Part shown: positions 16,801 to 26,178 of the stretch, piece by piece
Position numbering within the stretch: the first letter of the stretch is position 1
Layout: each line of letters starts with the position of its first letter
Program-made: the position numbers and the translations under genes
Assembly: GCA_017303805.1 (NCBI GenBank)
Contig: JAFLBQ010000005.1
Span: 1 to 64,000, forward strand
DNA length: 64,000 nt
Direction of reading: 5' to 3'
Source: Cytophagales bacterium
GTDB lineage: Bacteria; Bacteroidota; Bacteroidia; Cytophagales; Cyclobacteriaceae
The notes under the pieces: generated by a model
Databases searched by the model: none
The model's input: only the letters and a program-made list of their open reading frames with translations
Told to the model about the DNA's origin: nothing

Positions 16801-18111
16801 TTGCAACCTGGCCAGGTGAGTTTCAGGAGCATCTTCTCCAAAAAGATTTGCTTTAATTTCAATTATATCATTTTGGTATTTTTCAGCATTTACATAATTC
16901 TTTTTATAGAGGGCTAAGCCATACAAAAACTCCAGCACGTTGGCTGTTACCAGGTTGTTACGAGGCAATGCGGCCGTGTTCGCAATCAGGTTGCTGGCCT
17001 GGGTCTCCAGGTTTTTGGTGCGCTCTTTATCCATTTTTGCATCAAACTCTACCGCTTTTAACCGAACCCTGTAAATACTTTTAGCAGTATAGTTTTTGTT
17101 AATAACCTTTTCGTACTCCAATTTGGTATTCAGGTATTTTGCCGAGCTACCTTCTTTCTGAAGTATGCGCAGGTAATCTTCATAAATCCAAATGCCCAGG
17201 AAGTGGGCCGGGTTGTGTTTTATCTTCAGGTCATTTAATAATCTTGAAAACTCTGCATCCTTAGGAAGTTTGGACGCAGACTCTAATCCATTTTCTAATA
17301 AGAAATTGGCGAAAGCATATTGGTTGCGAAGGTATTCATAACTGGAAGCTCCCAGATTTTTTTTGGAATCGCGTGCATTGTTACTAAACGCTACATCGGC
17401 CGAGTCGTAACTGCCCTTCATCCGAAAGGCGTTTGCCAGCAAAAACCGCACGTTGGATTGTTCGCGGTACCGAACCATTAACTCTTCTTCCGATAGCCTG
17501 CGGCTTTTCAATGCGCCCTTCTCGTCAACAAAGGTTTCTTGTTTAATTGCCCGGCCCGCGTAAAGTCGTTCGAGTGGGTTAAGCAGTGCTATTGCTTCTG
17601 CATAATACCCTTGCCCGGTAAAGGTTTCGGCCAGCACCAACTCGTACTGCGCCTTGGTTAATCCTTTCATAAAATCACCACCTTCCAAAACCTGTTGCGC
17701 TTGCTTTAAATATTCCCGGGCCACCCGATACGATCCGTTCATGTTATGCAGTTGCGCAGCTTCTACCAGAACCAGCGCGTACGACTGGCTGTTGTCTTGA
17801 TGGATGGATTGGCTGTTTGAGACAGCTTTTTGAATGTTGGTTTCAAACTCCTGAATATAACCCGATGCTAAATTGTATTTAGCCAACCGGAGATAATACG
17901 TGGGCACATAAACGTTTTGTTGTCCCAGTTTCTTAAATGCTTTCTTTCTAAATTTTTCCAGGCCCGATATAGCTTTGTTATAATTGCCGCTGTTATAATT
18001 CGCTTCGGCTTTGGTTAGCATTTTATCGTATTTAGCCTGTGCCATTAAACCGGCAGGACTGAAGCAAAGAACCAAAATCACAAATCTCAATGGGCGCATC
18101 AATCGTTTCAT
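13876..18111 (-). CDS. exported TPR-repeat protein with C-terminal CHAT protease domain
   Basis: 1411 aa. A signal peptide (MKRLMRPLRFVILVLCFSPA, cleaved near LMAQ) precedes about 900 residues of tetratricopeptide repeats (e.g. ANYNSGNYNKAISGLEKFRK, GEFDKAEQRLNRSIEILDR, KNYKRAEEFYTQARKIYEDY). A helical spacer then leads to a CHAT (caspase HetF-associated with TPRs) domain from about 1090. The catalytic dyad is intact: H1248 in HVATHGFYTP and C1324 in VVLSACETGLGEVANGEGV. The ending GVYGLQRAFLVAGAKVLIMS is diagnostic of CHAT. It is a predicted cysteine protease placed outside the cytoplasm by its signal sequence. It is monocistronic and has no adjacent gasdermin or obvious substrate gene. Confidence 0.9.
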   Translation of the reverse strand: MKRLMRPLRFVILVLCFSPAGLMAQAKYDKMLTKAEANYNSGNYNKAISGLEKFRKKAFKKLGQQNVYVPTYYLRLAKYNLASGYIQEFETNIQKAVSNSQSIHQDNSQSYALVLVEAAQLHNMNGSYRVAREYLKQAQQVLEGGDFMKGLTKAQYELVLAETFTGQGYYAEAIALLNPLERLYAGRAIKQETFVDEKGALKSRRLSEEELMVRYREQSNVRFLLANAFRMKGSYDSADVAFSNNARDSKKNLGASSYEYLRNQYAFANFLLENGLESASKLPKDAEFSRLLNDLKIKHNPAHFLGIWIYEDYLRILQKEGSSAKYLNTKLEYEKVINKNYTAKSIYRVRLKAVEFDAKMDKERTKNLETQASNLIANTAALPRNNLVTANVLEFLYGLALYKKNYVNAEKYQNDIIEIKANLFGEDAPETHLARLQLANFYLDNTSKLTEATKIYEDSYVKVVSKEIDAWHKDHLDILNHMAVLYELTDRYADANKILEKAEYVARAKYGNGDKSYQYANELTQIARFELKLGEFDKAEQRLNRSIEILDRFRKEEDKKVFYVQAIETQASLYGIKGMFDEAQANLDRSARVISKAKKLTGLDELSTARELSTLLVQLGQYSKTEEILNNLLFESEKLYGINSVRLIDPLVDKGRLLLAKGDYTEAEKIAQRANKLATSLYGERSTKTAPTQKLLADIDFAIGDYDNAEQMLNKALASLQKQFGRNHIEVAKALSQLAMTKFYKGDKPAEIEKLLAEAREIMGNKLGVQNPQYADVLKNVATLYISQKKYAEAFSVLTQAESIWRAKTGTKTNINAANIYTLTGDVYYATKNYKRAEEFYTQARKIYEDYFSKTHPEYVKILSKQAKVYYMEKNYKRAKANIEEALNNYENFIKQFFPALSEREKAKYWNTIKGDFEFYNTLAFSQLEDFKDLAGKVYDYQLLTKALLLSTSIKIRERILNSTDEALKTSYNLWVEKKENLTNALSMSTQQLIDNGLDVNQMTAEVERLERELSQKSELFGQSFDNKKIRYTDVQKVIGKTEVALEMVRYRHFNHTFTDSIVYVALYVKNDNARPKAIIMPEGHRMETRYFRYYRNAIVGKLQDQYSYKVFWEPIQKGIGTSTTIYISADGVYNQLNLEAIPTPDGKYLIDNANIVLVSNTKDLYLNKVKSRPVSSNTATMFGNPKFYLTASRGNIPALPGTEKEVTELQRLLKQRGYVTNEYVETSASEEQVKELISPKIFHVATHGFYTPAIDATELEELTESEAAMTENPLLKTGLLLTGAGDLLTKTKYNYNIENGILTAYEAMSLNLDQTDLVVLSACETGLGEVANGEGVYGLQRAFLVAGAKVLIMSMFKVDDEATQKLIINFYRKWLTTNNLRQSFIDAKKELRVEYPEPIYWGAFMMIGQE

Positions 18112-18189
18112 GGCAAAATTGTTTTTTTGAAAGCCGCCTTTTGCGGCAAAATGAATTCAGGAATTAAAATTACAAATTCTTTTGGCTGT

Positions 18190-18206
18190 TGCTACTTCGG
18201 GTAGCA
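18190..18206 (-). terminator. small hairpin after mutB
   Basis: TGCTACTTCGGGTAGCA is a perfect 6-bp stem with a 5-nt loop, 20 bp beyond the mutB stop. No strong U tract follows on the minus strand, so termination is only a possibility. Confidence 0.3.
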
Positions 18207-18225
18207 CCACATAATAGGGTAGTGT

Positions 18226-20346
18226 TTAGTGCGCAGCCAAAAGCGTGGTGAGAATTTCGCGGGCCGATTCGGCTACCGGTGTACCGGGCCCAAATATGCC
18301 CGCAACTCCTGCTTTTCGTAAAAAATCGTAATCACCCGGAGGGATAACACCACCTGCCACTACTTTAATATCGGGCCTACCCAAGGCTTTGAGTGCTTTG
18401 ATTAATTGCGGAATTAATGTTTTGTGGCCTGCGGCCAAACTGCTGGCGCCAATTACATGCACATCGTTTTCGGTGGCTTGCTGAGCAACTTCTTCGGGGG
18501 TTTGAAATAGCGGGCCTATGTCCACATCAAAACCCAGATCGGCAAAACCGGTGGCGATAACCTTGGCACCCCGGTCGTGGCCATCTTGCCCCATCTTTGC
18601 AATTAAGATGCGCGGCCTGCGGCCGTCCAGGTTGGCAAACGTATCCGACAGCTTTCTGACTTCGTTAATTATGTTTTGATCTTTCATGGCACTTGAGTAA
18701 ACACCCGACACAGCTTGCACAGTAGCAGTATAACGACCAAAAGCTTTTTCCATAGCAGCCGAAATTTCTCCCAGCGTAGCTCTGTGTCGGGCAGCTACCA
18801 GGGCAAGTTGCAGTAAGTTACCATGGCCCGAAGTTGCGGCCTGCTGCAAATCGCTAAGTGCAGCATTTACCTTTTCCTGGGCCCGGGTAGCTTTTAGTTG
18901 AGTAAGGCGGGCAATTTGTTCTTCGCGCACGGCTGTATTATCCACTTCCAGAATTTCGAAATCGGGTAACCTATCGTTCTGGTACCGGTTAACGCCTACT
19001 ATCACTTCTTCGCCCGAGTCGATGCGAGCCTGACGTGCCGCTGCCGCTTCTTCAATGCGTAACTTGGGAATACCGCTTTCGATGGCGCGCGTCATGCCAC
19101 CCAGCTTTTCAACTTCTTCAATTAAATTCCAGGCCGAGTTAATAAGCTGTTCAGTAAGGTACTCTATGTAATACGATCCGCCCAGCGGGTCAACCACTTC
19201 GGTAATACCGGTTTCGTTTTGCAGGTAGAGTTGTGTATTGCGTGCAATGCGGGCCGAGAAATCGGTGGGCAAAGCAATGGCTTCATCTAACGAGTTGGTA
19301 TGCAGCGACTGAGTTCCACCCAGTGCAGCAGCCAAAGCTTCGATGGTGGTGCGCGTAACATTATTGTACGGATCTTGTGCAGTTAAACTCCAACCCGAAG
19401 TTTGGCAATGGGTGCGCAACGCCATCGACTTGGGATTTTTGGGATTGAATTGCTTCACAATTTTTGACCACAGCATCCGGGCTGCGCGCATTTTGGCAAT
19501 CTCCATAAAGAAGTTCATGCCAATGCCCCAGAAAAATGAAAGGCGGGGTGCAAAATCGTCTATGGCAATTCCGGCTTTGATGCCAGCCCGCAGGTATTCT
19601 AATCCATCGGCTAACGTATAGGCCAGTTCCAGGTGGGCGGGCGCCCCCGCCTCGTGCATGTGATAACCGCTAATGCTGATGCTGTTAAACTTGGGCATAG
19701 CTCGCGAGCAATACGAAAAAATATCGGCCACAATACGCATGGATGCGGCTGGTGGATAGATGTACGTATTGCGAACCATAAACTCTTTAAGGATGTCGTT
19801 TTGAATGGTGCCGGTTAGCTGGTGTGGAGCTACGCCTTGTTCTTCGGCAGCAACAATGTAAAACGCCATTATCGGAATCACCGCCCCATTCATTGTCATG
19901 CTTACCGACATTTTATCGAGCGGAATCTGATCGAATAAAATTTTCATATCCTCAACCGAGTCGATGGCCACTCCGGCTTTGCCTACATCGCCTGCTACGC
20001 GCGGATGGTCTGAATCATAACCGCGATGGGTAGCCAGATCGAATGCAACCGAAAGTCCTTTTTGCCCGGCCGCAAGATTGCGTCTGTAAAAGGCGTTCGA
20101 TTCTTTCGCAGTAGAAAAACCCGCATACTGGCGGATTGTCCACGGCCGTACGGTGTACATGGTGGCATACGGCCCACGCAAAAAGGGTGGCAGCCCGGCA
20201 TCGCCATGTAACCACGGGTTTTTATCAAGATCACTTTTTGAATAGGCCGCATTGATTGTAATTTTTTCGGGCGATGTCCACGCGGGATGCGGGGTAGTTG
20301 CACTGCGGAGAGAATCTATTTTTAGTTTGGAGAAATCCGGTTTCAT
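18226..20346 (-). CDS. mutB: methylmalonyl-CoA mutase large subunit
   Basis: 706 aa, the usual size. The catalytic TIM barrel has [20 protein letters not shown] near the N-terminus and the [15 protein letters not shown] motif in the middle. A C-terminal B12-binding domain (about 575-706) carries the DxHxxG cobalt-ligand motif in [16 protein letters not shown]. It interconverts (R)-methylmalonyl-CoA and succinyl-CoA using adenosylcobalamin. The ATG at 20346 is chosen because it gives the ATGA overlap with mutA and a normal N-terminus ([10 protein letters not shown]). No mutase-associated GTPase (MeaB) or epimerase gene is adjacent. Confidence 0.96.
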   Translation of the reverse strand: MKPDFSKLKIDSLRSATTPHPAWTSPEKITINAAYSKSDLDKNPWLHGDAGLPPFLRGPYATMYTVRPWTIRQYAGFSTAKESNAFYRRNLAAGQKGLSVAFDLATHRGYDSDHPRVAGDVGKAGVAIDSVEDMKILFDQIPLDKMSVSMTMNGAVIPIMAFYIVAAEEQGVAPHQLTGTIQNDILKEFMVRNTYIYPPAASMRIVADIFSYCSRAMPKFNSISISGYHMHEAGAPAHLELAYTLADGLEYLRAGIKAGIAIDDFAPRLSFFWGIGMNFFMEIAKMRAARMLWSKIVKQFNPKNPKSMALRTHCQTSGWSLTAQDPYNNVTRTTIEALAAALGGTQSLHTNSLDEAIALPTDFSARIARNTQLYLQNETGITEVVDPLGGSYYIEYLTEQLINSAWNLIEEVEKLGGMTRAIESGIPKLRIEEAAAARQARIDSGEEVIVGVNRYQNDRLPDFEILEVDNTAVREEQIARLTQLKATRAQEKVNAALSDLQQAATSGHGNLLQLALVAARHRATLGEISAAMEKAFGRYTATVQAVSGVYSSAMKDQNIINEVRKLSDTFANLDGRRPRILIAKMGQDGHDRGAKVIATGFADLGFDVDIGPLFQTPEEVAQQATENDVHVIGASSLAAGHKTLIPQLIKALKALGRPDIKVVAGGVIPPGDYDFLRKAGVAGIFGPGTPVAESAREILTTLLAAH

Positions 20347-21431
20347 GCACCTACACGGGTTAAGAATTTTTGCCACGCATTTTCTGCGAGTTGATGTATC
20401 AGCGCTTCCAGAAAATAAGAACCTGCAGTAGGATCGGCCACCTTAGCAAGGTGCGACTCATCGCGTAAAATAGCCGATACCAGGCGCGCTGCCCGGTTGC
20501 CAGGCTCTGCATCGCTTTCGGGTAGCACGGTTAGGTAATTGCTACCACCCGCAATAGCGGCCAACGCGGCTGTGGTAGATTTAATCAGGTTGCTGTGCGG
20601 CTGCAAGGTTTCTTTGGTAAATACCCGCGAGGTTGCATGCACATAAACATCCTCACCAGCAACCTCATAACCTGTAAGCAAAGTGGCCCACAATTTTTTA
20701 AATGCTTTTAATTTGGCAATGCTTGAAAAAAAATCGGAATCAAGATAAAAGTGAAATGCCATTTGCTGCGCTACCGTTGCAGGCGCATGCCCTTGCGCGG
20801 TAAATCTATCCATTACGGCAAGGCCATCTTCCAGTGCTTGTGTTAGTTCTTCCACCAGATTTTCTTTTGCAGCCACGCAAATACCTAGCGAATGCATGGT
20901 AATTGAATTGTTACCAGAAAGTTGTTGGATGGAACCCGGTTGGCGATAAAAAATGCACCCAGTTGAATTTTGATTGGCAGTTGAATGAAGAAATTGCTCG
21001 GCATGGTTCTCGTGTCCCGGCTCAATCAATAGCGAGAGGGCACAATGCGGCACCGAAATTCCTGAAAGTAAATTTTTAAAGTTAAGTTGTTGCGCTGCGG
21101 GTACAAATAAAATTCCATCGGCACCGGAACTCAAATAGTGAAGCGCCTCGGCATTGGCGGCCGGCTCGTTGGTTACTCGAATTGCCGGAAGGTTGTACCA
21201 CGCCCGCGGCCCATAGGCGGGCAACCCCGAAGCAGGCAGTTGAAATTCTGTAAGCTGATTTGTATCAGGTTTTGTGTAATACGGTTTTAGAACAAAGCCT
21301 CTTCTTTTTTTGGATAATTTTTCGAGTGGATTTTCTCCGTTGAGTTCCTGTGTGGCCGTTTCCGTCCATTCACCTGGTGCCGGTGTTCGAAATTGTATTT
21401 GATCTGGGTTGCTCTTGATTTCCGGATTCAT
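20343..21431 (-). CDS. mutA: short methylmalonyl-CoA mutase small subunit
   Basis: 362 aa, far below the ~600-640 aa of typical small subunits. The partial barrel domain is visible: [64 protein letters not shown] and [20 protein letters not shown]. The chain ends right after that last motif, so the whole C-terminal inactive B12-like domain is missing. The stop overlaps the mutB start, which argues for an evolved short form and not a recent nonsense mutation. In MutAB heterodimers this subunit is structural and non-catalytic. Confidence 0.9.
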   Translation of the reverse strand: MNPEIKSNPDQIQFRTPAPGEWTETATQELNGENPLEKLSKKRRGFVLKPYYTKPDTNQLTEFQLPASGLPAYGPRAWYNLPAIRVTNEPAANAEALHYLSSGADGILFVPAAQQLNFKNLLSGISVPHCALSLLIEPGHENHAEQFLHSTANQNSTGCIFYRQPGSIQQLSGNNSITMHSLGICVAAKENLVEELTQALEDGLAVMDRFTAQGHAPATVAQQMAFHFYLDSDFFSSIAKLKAFKKLWATLLTGYEVAGEDVYVHATSRVFTKETLQPHSNLIKSTTAALAAIAGGSNYLTVLPESDAEPGNRAARLVSAILRDESHLAKVADPTAGSYFLEALIHQLAENAWQKFLTRVGA

Positions 21432-21643
21432 TGAATTCGTTAGAAAATTCGACTTTTCAAGTTGAGAGGTTGAGTTAGGTAAAGTTTTTTTTTTACTTTT
21501 TCAATTAATTGGAACAATAAAAAAATTCTGAAATACCACCACTTGATTTTGTTTTTTGTTCTTTAATTTTTTTACACCTTTGTCTCCCTTCCCTAAAAAA
21601 ATCAGGGAATTTCTTTCAAATCGATAGCTAAAAATAGTAATAA
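21432..21643. other. AT-rich intergenic region upstream of dnaA
   Basis: 212 bp between the divergent mutA and dnaA genes, very rich in T/A runs. CACCTTTG (21575-21582) matches seven of eight positions of TAnnTTTG and could be the dnaA -7 element, giving a ~55-nt leader. No TTATCCACA-like DnaA box was found, so this is not evidently oriC. Confidence 0.5.
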
Positions 21644-23077
21644 ATGGTAGTTGATTCTGCAACGATTTGGAGCGACTGTCTCGAAATTATCCGCAAGGAT
21701 GTTGATGAGCAAAACTTCAATACCTGGTTTGCACCGATTAACCCGGTAAAAACATTCGAAGACGTATTAACCATTCAGGTACCTTCGCAATTTTTTTACG
21801 AGTGGCTCGAAGAGCACTATGTGCCGGTATTGAAAAAGGCAATCCACCAGGTGTTAGGTCCAACTGGCCGCTTAGAGTACTCTGTAGTGGTTGACAGCGG
21901 CAACCAGAAGAACCCGCCCGTAATGGTTAACTACCCCAACGGTAATGGCATGAAGCGCAACGGAGCGCAAACTACCAATGGAAATGGGTTTCATGAAGAT
22001 TATTCTCCGTTTACCTTTAAAGCGCTTAATCCGCAAACTGTTAATTCCAGATTAAACCCTTCGTATTCGTTCGATAATTTTGTGGAAGGTGATTGCAACC
22101 GGTTGGCGCGCTCGGCAGGCGTGGCTGTTGCAAAAAAACCGGGCACTACTTCTTTTAACCCATTGATGTTATACGGTGGAGTAGGCGTGGGCAAAACGCA
22201 TTTGGTGCAGGCCATTGGTAATGAAATCAAGAAAAACCTGCCCGATAAAATTGTGTTGTACGTAGATCAGAACGATTTCACCAACCAGTTTTTGAATGCC
22301 CTTCAAAATCACAAAATCCAGGAGTTTCAGAATTACTATTTGCAAGTAGATTTATTAATACTGGACGATGTGCAGTTTTTGGCAGGCCGAGAAAAAACCC
22401 AGGAGATGTTTTTTCATATCTTCAACCAATTGCACCAATCGGGCAAGCAAATTATTATGACCAGCGATTGCCCGCCTCGCGATCTGAAAGGATTTCAAGA
22501 GCGTTTGCTTTCGCGGTTTAAGTGGGGTTTAACGGCCGATCTGCAAGAACCTGACTTTGAAACCAAGTTGGCCATCATTCATAATAAGATGCAATCGGAT
22601 GGAATAGAAATACCCACCGAAGTTGCCGAGTACCTGGCCTATAGTGTAGATACCAACCTGCGTGATATGGAAGGCGTGCTGAACTCGCTGCTGTTTCATG
22701 CCACCTTGCTTAAAAAAGAAATTGATCTGGAGCTTGCCAAAGAAGTTCTGAAAAACATTGTAAAAGAAATTCAGTCGGATGTAAGTGTAGATTACATTCA
22801 AAAAACCGTGGCCGACTATTTTAAAGTGGGGTTAGACCAGATGAAGAGCAAAGTAAAGAAGCGCGAGATTGTAATTCCGCGCCAGGTGGCCATGTACTTT
22901 TGCAAGCGCTACACGCAACTAACGCTGGCCCTTATTGGCGAAAATTTTGGTGGCCGCGATCACAGCACGGTAATTCATGCCCTCGAATCGGTTGAAGACA
23001 TGATGAAAACCGATGTGAACTTTAAAAACAGCGTGGAAGATCTTACCAAGAAGTTTAAGCAACGCATGACAGCTTAA
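21644..23077 (+). CDS. dnaA: chromosomal replication initiator DnaA
   Basis: 477 aa with all four DnaA domains. The N-terminal oligomerisation domain (1-85) contains WFAPINPVKTFEDVLTIQVP. An Asn/Gly-rich linker follows (about 86-125). The AAA+ domain has Walker A GGVGVGKTHLVQAI, Walker B LLILDDVQFL and arginine-bearing GLTADLQEPDFE. Domain IV carries the DnaA-box binding signature FGGRDHSTVIHALESVE. Start and length are standard. dnaN, recF and gyrase genes are not adjacent. Confidence 0.98.
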   Translation: MVVDSATIWSDCLEIIRKDVDEQNFNTWFAPINPVKTFEDVLTIQVPSQFFYEWLEEHYVPVLKKAIHQVLGPTGRLEYSVVVDSGNQKNPPVMVNYPNGNGMKRNGAQTTNGNGFHEDYSPFTFKALNPQTVNSRLNPSYSFDNFVEGDCNRLARSAGVAVAKKPGTTSFNPLMLYGGVGVGKTHLVQAIGNEIKKNLPDKIVLYVDQNDFTNQFLNALQNHKIQEFQNYYLQVDLLILDDVQFLAGREKTQEMFFHIFNQLHQSGKQIIMTSDCPPRDLKGFQERLLSRFKWGLTADLQEPDFETKLAIIHNKMQSDGIEIPTEVAEYLAYSVDTNLRDMEGVLNSLLFHATLLKKEIDLELAKEVLKNIVKEIQSDVSVDYIQKTVADYFKVGLDQMKSKVKKREIVIPRQVAMYFCKRYTQLTLALIGENFGGRDHSTVIHALESVEDMMKTDVNFKNSVEDLTKKFKQRMTA

Positions 23078-23098
23078 GCCTTGTCTGGTATCTTACGG

Positions 23099-24526
23099 CT
23101 ACTGCAAATAAAACTGCAGCTGCATCTGTTGCTTCGTGCCACTTAAACCGTATAAGTACACCCGGCCCTTGTAATTGTTAAAAAACTCAATTACATCCTG
23201 CGGACTTTTTACCTGCCTGCGGTTAATTTGAATAATCGTGTAATTCTCGGGTATTTGTATGCGCTTTATTAAGCCTTCTTTAATATTAAATACTTTTACA
23301 CCGTAGTCCACTGCTTCGAGGGTTGCGCCTAGTGTTGCATCTGTATAGGTTACACGCTTAATTATGTTGGTGTCTCCGTTTTTATTCAACAAGGTAAGTG
23401 TAGCGGTGCCCGGTTTATTATTGCGCAGGTAAGCAATCGTAATTTTATCGCCCGGATACCGATAGGCCAACTCCTCTTCGAAGGCACTTTCGCTGTTAAT
23501 TTCTACGTTGTTAATTTTTGTAATGATGTCGCCTTCTTGCAAGCCGGCCGCTACAGCCGCCCCGCTGCGGTCTATTTTTCCTACAATTACACCTTTAAAC
23601 TCTTTGGCATTTTCATCTAACCCAAACTTGCGCGCATTGCTATAGTCGTGTTCAACTACGTTGCCTCCAAAGATGGCCTTTTGCGGTGTGCCATGCTTAA
23701 TCAAATCTTCCACGGCCTTCTTTACAATATCTATAGGTACAGCAAACGCATAGCCCGTATAAGAACCGGTGCGCGAAAGAATAGCTGTATTAATGCCAAC
23801 CAGTTCGCCATTTTTATTTACCAACGCCCCACCACTATTGCCCGGGTTAATGGCCGCATCGGTTTGAATGAAGGATTCGATCGGGAAGCGATCATCTACA
23901 ATATTAATCTTGCGTCCTTTTGCACTTACTACACCCACAGTTACTGTAGAGGAGAGCGAGAACGGATTCCCTACAGCAATTACCCACTCACCAACGGCAA
24001 GATTTTTAGAACTACCCAGCGTAATAGCTGGAAGATTGGATTCTTTAATTTTTAAAACGGCCAAATCAGTAGAAGGATCGGTACCGATAAGCTCGGCATC
24101 GTATTGTTTTTTATTATACAGCACCTGAATTTTTTCAGCAGCTTCAATAACATGGTTGTTGGTAACAATGTAGCCATCGGCAGAAAAGATAACCCCGGAA
24201 CCGCTGCTTACCTGGGTTTGCGAGCCGGTATTTCCAAAAAACCAATCCCACGAATTATACGAACGACCTTGCGAAATGCTGTTGATAAACACCACGCTGG
24301 GGGTGGCCTTGGTGGCTGCATAGCTGAAGTCCACTGTTTCGGCTGGGGTTGATTCGGTTGCTTGGATACTGGTTGGTTGATAAGTTTCGGCAGGTGTATA
24401 ACTGGTTATCTGAAATTGATTTTGTGCTTGCTCGCGGGCAGCCTTTTCCTGTTGGTATGAGAAAAGAACAAACGCACCAGCCAGGCCCGCGATAAAACCA
24501 ATAACAATTGTCTTCAGGGTGTTCAT
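23099..24526 (-). CDS. htrA: HtrA/Deg-family serine protease with PDZ domains
   Basis: 475 aa from the ATG at 24526, which directly begins an N-terminal membrane anchor or signal (TIVIGFIAGLAGAFVLFS). A low-complexity Thr/Gln/Ala linker (30-66) leads to the trypsin-like domain with the catalytic triad H125 (TNNHVIEAA), D154 (STDLAVLKI) and S231 (NPGNSGGALVN). A clear PDZ domain follows (about 275-375), then a degenerate second PDZ-like segment. Periplasmic protein quality control is the usual role. It converges with dnaA, with only 21 bp between the stops and no hairpin seen there. Confidence 0.93.
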   Translation of the reverse strand: MNTLKTIVIGFIAGLAGAFVLFSYQQEKAAREQAQNQFQITSYTPAETYQPTSIQATESTPAETVDFSYAATKATPSVVFINSISQGRSYNSWDWFFGNTGSQTQVSSGSGVIFSADGYIVTNNHVIEAAEKIQVLYNKKQYDAELIGTDPSTDLAVLKIKESNLPAITLGSSKNLAVGEWVIAVGNPFSLSSTVTVGVVSAKGRKINIVDDRFPIESFIQTDAAINPGNSGGALVNKNGELVGINTAILSRTGSYTGYAFAVPIDIVKKAVEDLIKHGTPQKAIFGGNVVEHDYSNARKFGLDENAKEFKGVIVGKIDRSGAAVAAGLQEGDIITKINNVEINSESAFEEELAYRYPGDKITIAYLRNNKPGTATLTLLNKNGDTNIIKRVTYTDATLGATLEAVDYGVKVFNIKEGLIKRIQIPENYTIIQINRRQVKSPQDVIEFFNNYKGRVYLYGLSGTKQQMQLQFYLQ

Positions 24527-24644
24527 ACAGCAGTTTTTTAAGTCCAACGAATCAGGGTGTGAGATGTTTCCCGATCGGGTAAAGTTGGAAAATCAACAGA
24601 CAAAAATTATCCCAATTACAAAAAAACGGAAGGTTTGTCAGTTA

Positions 24645-24675
24645 TTTGAACCTGCACCGGATAAGCGTATTTTTG
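24645..24675 (+). promoter_or_regulatory. Bacteroidota-type promoter of the GH3-mntA-hepT operon
   Basis: TTTG (24645-24648), a 19-bp spacer and TATTTTTG (24668-24675) match the Bacteroidota -33/-7 promoter consensus fully. The predicted start is near 24679-24680 and the ATG is at 24682, so the transcript would be almost leaderless. Confidence 0.6.
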
Positions 24676-24681
24676 TAACCT

Positions 24682-26178
24682 ATGGGTATTCGTGCAGTGC
24701 TGGCAAGGCCATTCGCAAAGTATATAGCCGGCCAAACAAAAAAATGGGCTTCTCAGCCGGGTTATTATCAAACCCAAACCCTTGAGCAATTGATTTTTGC
24801 AGCGCAACCCACCCAATTTGGGCGCAACCATGGTTTTGAAGCGATTAAAACTTATACGGATTTTAAAAGGCAGGTGCCCGTTCGGGACTATGAAGACCTG
24901 AAGCCCTACATCGAAAAAGTTTTAAAGGGTGAGGCAGATGTTTTGTGGCCAGGTAAACCCGCCTACTTTGCCAAAACTTCCGGTACAACTTCGGGCACCA
25001 AGTACATTCCCATCTCCAAAGAATCGGCACCTACTCATTTTGTAAGTGCGCGCAATGCTACGCTAAGCTATGTGCACGAAACCGGAAAGTCGGAATTTTT
25101 GGATGGCAATCTGATATTTCTTTCGGGCAGCCCCGAGTTAGATGAAATTGCCGGAATAAAAACCGGGCGCTTGTCGGGTATCAGCAATCACCTGGTTCCT
25201 GGATTTTTAAGAACCAATCAAAAGCCCAGTTATGCCACCAATTGCATTGAAGATTGGGAAGAAAAACTAGAGCGCATCATTGACGAAACCCTGCATGCGA
25301 ACATGACGCTGATTTCGGGCATACCACCCTGGGCGCAAATGTATTTCGATCGGATTGTGGCACGTACCGGAAAGAAGATAAATGCGGTGTTCCCCAATTT
25401 TTCGGTGTTTGTATATGGTGGTGTAAACTTTGAGCCTTACCGGGCAAAGTTGTTTGATACGATTGGAAAAAAAATTGACGCGATTGAAACCTACCCGGCC
25501 TCCGAAGGTTTTATTGCATACCAGGATTCGCAGCATGCCGAAGGGATGTTGATGTTATTGAACAACGGAATCTTCTATGAGTTTATACCGGCAGAAGAAT
25601 ATTTTAATGAAAACCCCACGCGCCTTTCTATTGAAGAAGTAGAGTTAGGAAAAAACTATGCGTTACTTATAAACAGCAATGCAGGGTTGTGGGGTTATTC
25701 TATTGGCGATATGGTGAAATTTGTTTCGAAAGACCCATATCGGTTGGTGGTAACAGGGCGGATAAAGCATTTTATTTCTGCATTTGGTGAACACGTAATT
25801 GGCGAAGAGGTAGAAAAGGCAATGAAGGTTGCTGCGCAAAAATTTCCAGAGGTGGAGTTAGTAGAATTTACTGTTGCACCCCAGGTGGCTCCTGCCGAAG
25901 GCATGCCACACCACGAGTGGTTGATTGAGTTTGCCCATGCGCCCAAAGACCTGGAGGCTTTTGCGTTGGAATTAGATAACCAAATGCGCTTGTTAAATGT
26001 TTATTATGACGATTTGATTACCGGCAACATTCTTCGTACGCTTAAAATAACTTCGCTAAAGCGCAATGCCTTTATAGAGTACATGAAATCGCAAGGCAAA
26101 TTGGGTGGACAAAATAAAGTGCCCCGCCTGAGTAACGATAGAAAAATTGCGGATGAGATTGGTAAATTTGGGATATGA
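24682..26178 (+). CDS. GH3-family acyl-adenylate-forming enzyme
   Basis: 498 aa, typical for the GH3 family (plant auxin-responsive GH3 and bacterial homologues). The ATP-binding P-loop-like motif is FAKTSGTTSGTKYIPIS (about 105-121), followed by YPASEGFIAYQ and LINSNAGLWGYSIGDMVKF, the adenylation and hinge motifs. The C-terminal lid is present (TGRIKHFISAFGEHVIGEEV). GH3 enzymes activate carboxylates as acyl-adenylates, usually for amino-acid conjugation. The bacterial substrate is unknown. Its stop overlaps the MntA antitoxin start by 4 bp. Confidence 0.88.
   Translation: MGIRAVLARPFAKYIAGQTKKWASQPGYYQTQTLEQLIFAAQPTQFGRNHGFEAIKTYTDFKRQVPVRDYEDLKPYIEKVLKGEADVLWPGKPAYFAKTSGTTSGTKYIPISKESAPTHFVSARNATLSYVHETGKSEFLDGNLIFLSGSPELDEIAGIKTGRLSGISNHLVPGFLRTNQKPSYATNCIEDWEEKLERIIDETLHANMTLISGIPPWAQMYFDRIVARTGKKINAVFPNFSVFVYGGVNFEPYRAKLFDTIGKKIDAIETYPASEGFIAYQDSQHAEGMLMLLNNGIFYEFIPAEEYFNENPTRLSIEEVELGKNYALLINSNAGLWGYSIGDMVKFVSKDPYRLVVTGRIKHFISAFGEHVIGEEVEKAMKVAAQKFPEVELVEFTVAPQVAPAEGMPHHEWLIEFAHAPKDLEAFALELDNQMRLLNVYYDDLITGNILRTLKITSLKRNAFIEYMKSQGKLGGQNKVPRLSNDRKIADEIGKFGI

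Noticed and set aside
21432-21643. Possible replication origin upstream of dnaA
   Set aside because: AT-rich, but no cluster of TTATCCACA-type boxes and no dnaN or recF next door. Strand-skew analysis would be needed.
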